Source: Bacilliculturomica massiliensis
GTDB lineage: Bacteria; Bacillota; Clostridia; Peptostreptococcales; Anaerovoracaceae
Direction: 5' to 3'
DNA length: 64,000 bases
Assembly (NCBI RefSeq): GCF_900605495.1
Contig: NZ_LR027603.1
Span: forward strand, 1,897,423-1,961,422
This document shows, in pieces, positions 6,340-14,019 of this stretch. Each line of letters starts with the position of its first letter. Within the stretch, counting starts at the first letter, position 1. The translations under genes were made by a program, and so were the position numbers. The notes beneath the pieces are model-generated. The model was not told the DNA's origin and made no database searches. It was given only the letters and a program-made list of their open reading frames with translations.

Positions 6340-8115
6340 TTATTTTACCTCCTTGATCGCGTCAAACGGGCAGACCTGAGCACAGACGCCGCAGCCGGTG
6401 CAGGATTCTTTGTTGATGGTGATGGTATCGCCGGTGTAGATCGCCGGGCATCCCGTCTTGCTGCACATTTTACATTTCTTGCACTTATCCTGATCGATGA
6501 CGCACTTTTTCGGAGACAGATCGAAGTTATCCTTGTCCTCCTGGGTGAATTTTTTCAGGATGCAGGGCCACTTCGTAATGATAACGCAGGGCTCATCCTT
6601 TGACAGCGCCTCGTCCAGAGCTTTGTTCACCTCGTCCAGCTTCAGGGGATTGACCGTATAGATGTTCTCCTTTTTCAGACCGATGGCCTGGCACAGCAGC
6701 GGAATATCCACCTCTCCGGTGGGTTCTCCCATGAGAGTCAGACCGGTCCCGGGGTTCTGCTGATGTCCCGTCATGCCTGTGATGCGGTTATCCAGAATGA
6801 CGGAGACGGATGTTCCTTTATTGTATGCCACGTCCATGAGACTGGTGACTCCGGAGTGGAAGAAGGTGGAGTCGCCCAGCACCGCCACTACTTTTTTGTC
6901 GGATCCGGCCTGCTTGAAGATATTGGCCGCGCCGTGCCCGGTGCTGATGCTGGCGCCCATGCAGATGCACGTGTCCATAGCGGAGAGCGGAGCTGCGGAA
7001 CCCAGCGTGTAGCAGCCGATATCGCCGGTTATCATGATATTTTTTCTCTGAGACAGCGCGTAGAAGAAACCTCTGTGAGGACATCCGGCGCACAGTGCCG
7101 GCGGTCTCACCACCGCGGTCAGATCGGACGTCAGCGTTTCCTCCTCCGTGCCGAACACGCCTTTTCTCACCAGATCGGGATTCAGCTCATCGAAGGCCGG
7201 AATGACCTCTTTGCCGGTGACTTCAATGCCCGCTTCGCGGATCTGACGCTCCATGTAGGGATCCATCTCTTCCACCACGTAGAGTTTCTTGACCTTTTTG
7301 GCGAAGGCTTTGATCTTTTCCATGGGCATGGGGAAGGTGAGACCCAGCTTGAGATAGGAAGCCTCGGGTCCGAATACGTCCTTCGCATACTGATAAGCCA
7401 CGCCGGAGCTGATCACGCCGATCTCCGTTCCGGCCATCTCTTCCCGATTGAGATCCGTGCTGTTGGAAAGCTCCGTCATCGCAGCCAGGCGGCCCACCAG
7501 ATTCTTTCTCATGACCTTCCCGTTGGCCGGAGTGGCGACAAACTTCGTGATCTTCTTCTCATAAGGGATCACATCTTTTTCCACCCGGTCCTCATATGTA
7601 ACGGCGCTCTTGCTGTGGCAGATCCTGGTGGTCATGCGCAGCAGCACCGGAGTGTCGTACTTCTCTGAGAGCTCAAAGCCCAGCTTGGTGAATTCTTTGG
7701 CTTCCTGGCTGTCCGACGGCTCCAGCATCAGCAGTCTGGCCGCCGTGGCGTAGTTTCTGTTGTCCTGCTCATTCTGAGAGCTGTGCATGCCCGGATCGTC
7801 AGCGGAGACCAGCACCAGACCGCCGGTGACTCCTGTGTAGGCGAAGGTAAACAGAGGATCCGCCGCCACGTTGACGCCTACGTGCTTCATGGCCGCCAGC
7901 GCTCTGCCGCCTGCGATGGAAGCGCCGATGGCCGCTTCGAGAGCGACCTTTTCGTTAGGCGCCCATTCACAGTACAGGGAATCCTTGTACTCCGCCAGAT
8001 TTTCCAGTATTTCCGTGCTGGGCGTGCCGGGATAAGCGGAAGCAAAACGCAGGCCCGCCTCGAACGCGCCCCGCGCGACGGCTTCGTTACCCGTCAGTAA
8101 ATGTTTCTCTTTCAT
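6340..8115 (-). CDS. iorA: Indolepyruvate:ferredoxin oxidoreductase, alpha subunit
   Basis: Catalytic thiamine-diphosphate subunit of the aryl-pyruvate oxidoreductase. The 591 residues carry the pyrimidine-binding domain (with SAYPGTPSTEI near 30), the pyrophosphate-binding domain (CAGCPHRG, GDIGCYTLG, GDSTFFHSG, about 355-430), and C-terminal ferredoxin-like motifs CKKCKMCSKTGCP and CTGCGVCAQVCP for two [4Fe-4S] clusters. The ATG at 8115 follows GGAGG by 5 nt; an ATG four codons upstream overlaps that site. With iorB it suggests fermentation of aromatic amino acids. A 91-nt GC-rich gap separates it from the TPR gene upstream. Confidence 0.95.
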   Translation of the reverse strand: MKEKHLLTGNEAVARGAFEAGLRFASAYPGTPSTEILENLAEYKDSLYCEWAPNEKVALEAAIGASIAGGRALAAMKHVGVNVAADPLFTFAYTGVTGGLVLVSADDPGMHSSQNEQDNRNYATAARLLMLEPSDSQEAKEFTKLGFELSEKYDTPVLLRMTTRICHSKSAVTYEDRVEKDVIPYEKKITKFVATPANGKVMRKNLVGRLAAMTELSNSTDLNREEMAGTEIGVISSGVAYQYAKDVFGPEASYLKLGLTFPMPMEKIKAFAKKVKKLYVVEEMDPYMERQIREAGIEVTGKEVIPAFDELNPDLVRKGVFGTEEETLTSDLTAVVRPPALCAGCPHRGFFYALSQRKNIMITGDIGCYTLGSAAPLSAMDTCICMGASISTGHGAANIFKQAGSDKKVVAVLGDSTFFHSGVTSLMDVAYNKGTSVSVILDNRITGMTGHQQNPGTGLTLMGEPTGEVDIPLLCQAIGLKKENIYTVNPLKLDEVNKALDEALSKDEPCVIITKWPCILKKFTQEDKDNFDLSPKKCVIDQDKCKKCKMCSKTGCPAIYTGDTITINKESCTGCGVCAQVCPFDAIKEVK

Positions 8116-8206
8116 GTTCTCCTCCATTTCATATGGGCGGCGCGCCTTTCACGCCCGCCGCCTGTTGAACACGCGGACCGCTCTGCGCCGTCCGCTGCGT
8201 TTTTAC

Positions 8207-9226
8207 CTATTCCGGACTGCTCACCAGAGCCAGCTTGCGCCGGTACTTTTCCGCCAGCTCAGCCTCGCCCCTGCTTTCGTAGAGCCGCGCCAGCTCCTCC
8301 ATGGACTCCCCGTGGGACGGCGACAGACTCAGAGCCTTCCGAAAGCTGGCTATGGCTTCTTCCTCCTCGCCCATGCGGGCAAAGCCCACGCCCAGGTAAT
8401 AGTGAAGGGGCCACCACCCGTCGAAGGACGTCTCCCTGTAGGGAAGCAGCGTGTCCACGCCCTCCCCCCAGCGGCCGGCCAGAATGTGATTGCAGCCGCC
8501 TTCTATCTTTATGGGGTCCGTCAGCTGTTCCATGCGCTGGCGGATCTCCTTTTTGTCTTTGCCGTTTTGGGAGTACTTCAGAAATTCCTTCCACACCAGA
8601 GCGGTCTTCTGATACAGTCCCAGATTCAGATAGGCGTAGCCCAGGAAATACCACGGCTCCGCAAAGGTGGGATAGATCTGGGTACAGAGCTCAAAATACT
8701 CGATGGACTCCGCCTTGAACTGACCGATATAGTTGGGATCGCCCCCCTCCTCAGCCAGATACAGTTCGCGGCAGACCCTGGCGTAGCTGTACATGGCGTG
8801 CATATTGTCCGGCGCCAGCACCAGCGCCGCCCGAAAGTGCACGGCGGCGGGCTCGAACTGTCCCTGTTCCGCCTCGTCCCGTCCTTCCCGGATGAGCGCG
8901 TCGACGATCTTATCATTGAAATAGTGCCTGATATAGCCGATGTACTGCGGCACATAGGCAAACTGCGGATTGATGCCCATGATCCGGGCCATGTTCTCCG
9001 CCACGTGGGCCAGAGGCAGACCTTTGGCGTGGAAATCCACCACGTCCTGGGGCCGCAGGGGTATGGGCACGCCCGTCATCAGCTCCGCCAGCCCCTCCTT
9101 TTCAAGATGGCTTTTCTGAAACTCGTCGAAGACAAAATCGTCGGCCAGCTTTTCCAGAAATTTTCCTACCCGGTCCTTTCTCGCAATGAAATCCGGGGCC
9201 GTCGGCTTTTTCTGTTCCTTTATCAA
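8207..9226 (-). CDS. Tetratricopeptide-repeat protein
   Basis: About 339 residues, soluble, with no signal peptide. Residues 105-335 contain several TPR-like helical pairs, for example AAVHFRAALVLAPDNMHAMY, PWYFLGYAYLNLGLYQKTAL and AIASFRKALSLSPSHGESME. The first 100 residues are a separate conserved-looking segment of unknown role. The likely start is the TTG at 9226: it has GGGAG five bases upstream and overlaps the stop of the preceding radical-SAM gene (TTGA). The ATG four codons earlier abuts the ribosome site. The coupling suggests the two products act together, which is inference. Confidence 0.8.
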   Translation of the reverse strand: MIKEQKKPTAPDFIARKDRVGKFLEKLADDFVFDEFQKSHLEKEGLAELMTGVPIPLRPQDVVDFHAKGLPLAHVAENMARIMGINPQFAYVPQYIGYIRHYFNDKIVDALIREGRDEAEQGQFEPAAVHFRAALVLAPDNMHAMYSYARVCRELYLAEEGGDPNYIGQFKAESIEYFELCTQIYPTFAEPWYFLGYAYLNLGLYQKTALVWKEFLKYSQNGKDKKEIRQRMEQLTDPIKIEGGCNHILAGRWGEGVDTLLPYRETSFDGWWPLHYYLGVGFARMGEEEEAIASFRKALSLSPSHGESMEELARLYESRGEAELAEKYRRKLALVSSPE

Positions 9227-10773
9227 TCCAGCTCCCATCCTTTTTTCTCAAATTTTTTTACCGCGTCAGGGTTCATGGTCCGTTTCAGGTCTCTCTCCAG
9301 CAGCTCGAAGACGATGGTCTCCCGCCTGCCGGGATGATCTTCCAATTCCTCTGTTTTTCCGTTTCTCCAGTGAAAGAAGGCGTAAAGTATGCGGTAAAGA
9401 TCTTCTTTCCTGTGGGACCGATGCTGATGCCCGGAGACATAATAGTAATTCGCAAGGTCCTGATAAAAATCAAACGGCGTTTCCCAGAGCACGCAGGCCG
9501 CCCGCTCTACAGTCTCCTCAAAGCCGCCCCGGTTATAGTACAGATCCAGCACGTTCTCCACCATCTTCAGCCTCGCCAGGCCGTCCGCCGACAGGAACGC
9601 GTTTGAGATGACTTCATAGGGCGCCTGTCTGCGAAAGACGTAGCGGTATTCTGCGGTCATGTCCCGCAGCGGCGTGCCGGGCAGCAGCTTGAGAAAACCC
9701 AGCTGCAGATCGTGGGGCCTCAGCCGGTAGACGTCGTTAAAGGACTTCTTGAATGTGAGGTAATCCTCGTAGGGAAGCCCGGCGATCAGATCCAGATGAA
9801 GATGTACGCCGCCGAAGTTCCTGATGCGCTCCACATTTCTGGCCAGCCGCGGGAAATCGCAGCGGCGGCGGATGCTCTCCAGCGTGGCCGGATTGGTGGA
9901 CTGCACGCCGATCTCCAGCTGAAACAGTCCCGGCCGGGCTCTGGAAAGCAGCTCAAGCATGGCCTCGTCCATGAGATCCCCGCAGACTTCAAAGTGAAAA
10001 TTGGTCACACCGTTATCGTTGGTCACTAAATATTCCATGATCTCCGCGCAGCGCCGGGGATCGTAGTTAAAGGTCCTGTCGATGAACTTGACCTGCTTCA
10101 CCCTCTTGTATATGAAATAGCTCAGATCCGTCCTGACCCGCGACATGGGAAGCGCCCGGATGGTCTTATCCACGGAGGACAGGCAATAGGCGCAGCGGAA
10201 GGGACAGCCCCGCACCGATTCGTAGTAGGCCACCTTGTCTTCCTCACAGGGCAGCGTGTGGTAGGGAAACGGTATGCTCTCAAAGACTTCAGGCGCAGCG
10301 GGCGGATTGGCGCGGATCCTCTCCTCCCTCCGGAACGCCAGTCCCGGAATGCCCCTGAGATCCGCTTCCGTCTGTGAACGCTCCCCCTGGGCCAGTTCCT
10401 CAAGCAGCAGGGAGAAGACCCGTTCCCCCTCCCCCGCGATGAGAAAATCCACAAACGGATGCTCCCAGAGTATGCGTTCCACATCGAAACTGACCTCCGG
10501 TCCCCCCAGCAGGATCTTCGTCTCCGGTCTGGCCTTTTTCAGATTCTCAGCCAGATAGAGCGTCCGCTCAATATTCCACACATAGCAGGAAAAGCAGACC
10601 AGTTCATAATCCCCCCGGATCAGCTCGCAGAAGATATAATCGTCGTCGTTATTGATGGTAAACTCCCGCAGCTCCGCCGGCACCCGCTTTTCCATCGCCG
10701 CCGCGTAGAGATATTTCAGCGCCAGATTGGAGTGGACGTATTTGGCATTCAAGGTTGTCAGTAGCAGTTTCAT
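9223..10773 (-). CDS. B12-binding-domain radical SAM protein (DUF4080-like)
   Basis: About 516 residues. Residues 1-130 look like a cobalamin-binding Rossmann domain (LLTTLNAKYVHSNLALKYLY, LLGGPEVSFD). A radical SAM core follows with CPFRCAYC (CxxxCxxC) near 190, then a helical C-terminal region like DUF4080. Members use a [4Fe-4S] cluster and SAM; the substrate of this subgroup is unknown to me. GGGAGG stands 5 nt before the ATG. It overlaps the TPR gene by 4 nt and lies 131 nt downstream of another radical-SAM gene. Confidence 0.88.
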   Translation of the reverse strand: MKLLLTTLNAKYVHSNLALKYLYAAAMEKRVPAELREFTINNDDDYIFCELIRGDYELVCFSCYVWNIERTLYLAENLKKARPETKILLGGPEVSFDVERILWEHPFVDFLIAGEGERVFSLLLEELAQGERSQTEADLRGIPGLAFRREERIRANPPAAPEVFESIPFPYHTLPCEEDKVAYYESVRGCPFRCAYCLSSVDKTIRALPMSRVRTDLSYFIYKRVKQVKFIDRTFNYDPRRCAEIMEYLVTNDNGVTNFHFEVCGDLMDEAMLELLSRARPGLFQLEIGVQSTNPATLESIRRRCDFPRLARNVERIRNFGGVHLHLDLIAGLPYEDYLTFKKSFNDVYRLRPHDLQLGFLKLLPGTPLRDMTAEYRYVFRRQAPYEVISNAFLSADGLARLKMVENVLDLYYNRGGFEETVERAACVLWETPFDFYQDLANYYYVSGHQHRSHRKEDLYRILYAFFHWRNGKTEELEDHPGRRETIVFELLERDLKRTMNPDAVKKFEKKGWELD

Positions 10774-10800
10774 CGCGGCCTCCCGCCGTTTTTTTTATAA

Positions 10801-10900
10801 CATAGGAAATATCGTCCGAAGACATTTCCTATGTTTCAAAAAAGTTTGCCTTGTGGAAGTGAGCCCGCAGGGCGAATAAGTTTTCTAAGGAAACTTTTTT
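10801..10900. repeat. Dispersed intergenic repeat with two hairpins; second likely a terminator
   Basis: The first hairpin has 10-bp arms CATAGGAAAT (10801-10810) and ATTTCCTATG (10824-10833). The second pairs AAAAAAGTTTGCCTT (10838-10852) with AAGGAAACTTTTTT (10887-10900). The second ends 5 nt after the radical-SAM stop at 10905 and runs into a T-tract on the minus strand, so it can act as that gene's terminator. Related copies occur at 1783-1897 and 56835-56950. Confidence 0.7.
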
Positions 10901-10904
10901 ACAT

Positions 10905-11777
10905 TTACAGCATGCGGAAGTACTCTTCCTTCAGGACGTCAGCGTGTTCCTTGGCATAGCGGATCTGGGACAGCATGCGCTCCTTGTCCTGCGGCAGGTC
11001 GCCTTTCAGGGAAAGATAGTTGGAGGCGTGGTTGCTGCGGAATACGCAGGGCCGGTTCACGTTGATATGTTCCAGCATGAGCTCCGTCTCCAGCATGACC
11101 TCCTGGGGACTCAGCAGCTGAAACCGTCCTTCCTGGATCTCCTTTGTCAGCGGAGCTCCGGGGCCTGTCATCAGCGTCAGCAGTCCCACGTAGGACGGCT
11201 CCATCTCGCTGATCATGGTACCGCTCTCCACGGCGTGCTCCCGCCATCCGTCCCGGCCGGCAAGACCGGAGATAAAGGTGACGGAGGAGGCGATGTCCGC
11301 GTCTTCGATCTTGCGCACGGCCTCGATGAGCTCAGCCCGGGTGGAACCCTTGCAGATGGCGCTGAGCACCTTGTCGCTGCCGGACTCCGCGCCGATATAG
11401 ATGATTCCCACGCCGCTGCCGCGGAGCTCCGCCAGCTCCTCCGGCGTCTTTCTGCGCACATCCCGGGCGGATCCATAGATCCCTACCCGCCGGCACTCGG
11501 GAAAGATCCTGCGGATCTCCGCCAGGATCGCCAGCAGTTTTTCGTTTTTCAGGCACAGGGCGTCGCCGTCGGCCAGAAAGATCTTATCCACCCGGCTGTA
11601 ATATTTGCGTGCCATGCGCAGGTCTTCCAGCACATCTTCCAGCTTTCGCAGGTGAAATTTCTTATCCTTGTACATGTCGCAGAAGGTGCACTTGTTGTGA
11701 GCGCACCCCACCGTGACCTGCAGAATATAGCTTCTCGCCTCGCTGGGCGGTCTGAATATATTTCCTTCGTAACGCAT
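10905..11777 (-). CDS. Radical SAM protein (Elp3/HemN-like fold)
   Basis: 290 residues with the cluster motif CAHNKCTFC (CxxxCxxC) near residue 25, followed by TIM-barrel features: KIFLADGDALCLKNEKL, VGIYGSARD, GIIYIGAESGSDKVL. There is no extra iron-sulfur or B12 domain. It belongs to a common group of stand-alone clostridial radical-SAM proteins whose substrate is unknown. The start follows the argS stop by one base, so it is cotranscribed with argS. A hairpin directly after its stop codon probably ends the transcript. Confidence 0.85.
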   Translation of the reverse strand: MRYEGNIFRPPSEARSYILQVTVGCAHNKCTFCDMYKDKKFHLRKLEDVLEDLRMARKYYSRVDKIFLADGDALCLKNEKLLAILAEIRRIFPECRRVGIYGSARDVRRKTPEELAELRGSGVGIIYIGAESGSDKVLSAICKGSTRAELIEAVRKIEDADIASSVTFISGLAGRDGWREHAVESGTMISEMEPSYVGLLTLMTGPGAPLTKEIQEGRFQLLSPQEVMLETELMLEHINVNRPCVFRSNHASNYLSLKGDLPQDKERMLSQIRYAKEHADVLKEEYFRML

Positions 11778-11778
11778 C

Positions 11779-13497
11779 TTACATCTTTTCGGGAGCCTGG
11801 ATTCCCAGCAGCGACAGACCGTTCTTTATTGTCTGCTTTGCAGCGTAAGTGAGGATCAGCTTGGCTTCCTTCTCCTTTTCATCGTCCACGAGTATGTGCT
11901 CGTCGTGATAGAACTTATTGAAACACTGAGCCACGTCCACAATGTGCCGCGTGACCACGGAGGGCTCGTACTTTTCACCGGCATCCAGCACGACTTCAGG
12001 GAAGCGGTAGATCAGCTTCGCCAGCTCGTAGGCGCTGTCCCCGCCGATGTAGGACATGTCGGCTGAGGCCGCGTCCGCCAGGGCTTTATCCGCAGCCGCT
12101 CCGGCGTTGCGCAGAACGCTGGCGGCTCTGGCGTGGGTGTACTGGACGTAAGGTCCTGTCTCGCCGTCGAAATTCAGCACTTTATCCCAGGAGAACACAT
12201 AGTCCTTGATCCTGTTGTTGGAGAGTTCCTGGAACATGACCGCGCCGATGCCCACCATCTGAGCGGTCTCGTCGATACACTCCGTGTTGACGTTCTTCTC
12301 TCTGATGACTTCCTTGGTCTGCTCCACCGCCCGGTTGAGCACGTCTTCCAGAAAGACCACGCGGCCGTGGCGGGTGGACATGGTGCCCTCCTCCAGGCTC
12401 ACCAGCCCGAAGGGTACGTGGATGCAGGAACGGGCCCAATCGTAGCCCATGAGCTCCACCACCTGGATCCACTGCTGAAAGTGCAGGTTCTGCTGGGAAG
12501 CGACCACGTAAATGTTCTTATAGAAATCATAGGTCTCTTTTCTGTATACGGCGGCGGCGATATCTCTGGTTATATACAGGGAAGAACCGTCGCTCTTGGT
12601 GATCAGCGCCGGGGGCAGTCCGTATTTTTCCAGATCCACGATCTGGGCGCCCTGAGAATCTTCAAGCAGCCCTTTTTCCTTCAGTTCCTGCAGGATCCTG
12701 GGCATCTTGTCGGAATAAAAGCTCTCTCCTGCATAGGAATCGTACTCGATCCCCAGCATCTTGTAGACCCGGCTGAATTCCTTCAGACTCTCGTCCCGGA
12801 ACCACTGCCACAGCTCTGTCTCTTCTTTCTCGCCGTTTTCCAGCCTGGTGAATACGGCTCTCGCCTCGTCCTCCAGCGTGGGATCCTTTTCCGCCTCCTC
12901 ATGGAATTTGACGTAATAACTCAGGAGCGTCTTGATGGGCTCGTTTATGACGTCTTCCTTTTTCCCCCACCGTCTGTAGGCCACGATCATCTTGCCGAAC
13001 TGCGTTCCGTAATCGCCCAGGTGATTGATGCGGATCACATTGTAGCCCAGGAAGGAATAGATCTTGTTGATGGAATTTCCGATGACGGTACTTCTGATGT
13101 GACCGATGTGAAAGGGCTTGGCGATGTTCGGAGAGGAAAACTCCACGACCACGGGGCGGTTTCCGCCCACGTCGCTGGCTCCGTAGCGGTCTTTTTCACT
13201 GATGACCGCCTCCATCACCTCTCTTGTGAATTCCGCCCGGTCAATGAACATATTCAGGTACGCGTTTACGCTCTCCACTTTTGCAAAGAGCGGATCTCCA
13301 GCGATCTTTCCCGCCAGCTCCGCCGCGATCTGGGCCGGCGCCCTGCGCATGGTCTTGGCCAGGCGGAAGCAGGGAAACGCGTAGTCCCCCATCTTGCTGT
13401 CCTGCGGGATCTCAATGAGTTTTGCGATCTCCGACTGGTCCAGTCCCTCGATATGGCCGGCCAGCAGACCCGCGATTTTTTCTTTCATGTTCAGCAT
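11779..13497 (-). CDS. argS: Arginyl-tRNA synthetase
   Basis: Class I synthetase that charges tRNA-Arg with arginine. The 572 residues include an N-terminal Arg-tRNA synthetase add-on domain (1-95), the HIGH motif within NIAKPFHIGHIRSTVIGN (about 125), the MSTRHGR loop that replaces KMSKS in this family (about 370), and a C-terminal DALR anticodon-binding domain ending in LSLLGIQAPEKM. AGGAGG lies 8 nt before the ATG. It follows the DUF523 gene by 12 nt and precedes a radical-SAM gene by one base. Length is normal. Confidence 0.97.
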   Translation of the reverse strand: MLNMKEKIAGLLAGHIEGLDQSEIAKLIEIPQDSKMGDYAFPCFRLAKTMRRAPAQIAAELAGKIAGDPLFAKVESVNAYLNMFIDRAEFTREVMEAVISEKDRYGASDVGGNRPVVVEFSSPNIAKPFHIGHIRSTVIGNSINKIYSFLGYNVIRINHLGDYGTQFGKMIVAYRRWGKKEDVINEPIKTLLSYYVKFHEEAEKDPTLEDEARAVFTRLENGEKEETELWQWFRDESLKEFSRVYKMLGIEYDSYAGESFYSDKMPRILQELKEKGLLEDSQGAQIVDLEKYGLPPALITKSDGSSLYITRDIAAAVYRKETYDFYKNIYVVASQQNLHFQQWIQVVELMGYDWARSCIHVPFGLVSLEEGTMSTRHGRVVFLEDVLNRAVEQTKEVIREKNVNTECIDETAQMVGIGAVMFQELSNNRIKDYVFSWDKVLNFDGETGPYVQYTHARAASVLRNAGAAADKALADAASADMSYIGGDSAYELAKLIYRFPEVVLDAGEKYEPSVVTRHIVDVAQCFNKFYHDEHILVDDEKEKEAKLILTYAAKQTIKNGLSLLGIQAPEKM

Positions 13498-13509
13498 GAC
13501 ACTATCCTC

Positions 13510-13977
13510 CTATTTTATCACCTTTTCAGCTTCCACGAATTGTTCGATAAACTCCTCCTCCGTCATGACCGGAATGCCTTTCTCCTTCAGGAGAGCGGCG
13601 AAGAGACCGTCTCCGTCCACGGTGACTCTGCTGAAAGTCCCGTCGTAGACTTTTCCCGATCCGCAGGAGGGACTGCGCGCTTTCAGTATGGCGAGAGTCA
13701 GCTCTTCTCCGGCTTCCTCCGCCTTTTTTCGCGCCCGCTCATAGGCTTTTTCCGCTCCCCGCTGAAACGCCTCCGTCAGGTCCTCTCCAAAGGGATTTTT
13801 CACCCTGCCCTGCTGCAGTTCGGCCGGGGGCCGTGGTGCTTCCAGGCCTCCCATGGTCTCCGGGCAGACGGCTACGTAGCTTTTTCCTTTCAGATAATCC
13901 TTCAGCGCCGAGACGGTATTCGTTCCTCCGTTGTACTTGCACGGTATCCCCACCAGACATCCGCTCACTATATACAT
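13510..13977 (-). CDS. DUF523 family protein
   Basis: 155 residues starting MYIVSGCLVGIPCKYNGG, with a later ARSPSCGSGKVYDG motif. These paired Cys-containing blocks define the DUF523 family; its function is not established, and a metal- or cluster-binding role is only a guess from the cysteines. A GAGAGG ribosome site precedes the ATG. It lies between mutS2 (42 nt upstream) and argS (12 nt downstream), on the same strand. Confidence 0.85.
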   Translation of the reverse strand: MYIVSGCLVGIPCKYNGGTNTVSALKDYLKGKSYVAVCPETMGGLEAPRPPAELQQGRVKNPFGEDLTEAFQRGAEKAYERARKKAEEAGEELTLAILKARSPSCGSGKVYDGTFSRVTVDGDGLFAALLKEKGIPVMTEEEFIEQFVEAEKVIK

Positions 13978-14019
13978 ATTGCACCTCTCTATGGTCGCTC
14001 GATCAGATACGATCCGACT

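Noticed and set aside
5452-6603. A plus-strand frame across the C-rich tract into iorB/iorA
   Set aside because: Its first part is low-complexity Pro/Arg/Ala and the rest is antisense to confident genes.
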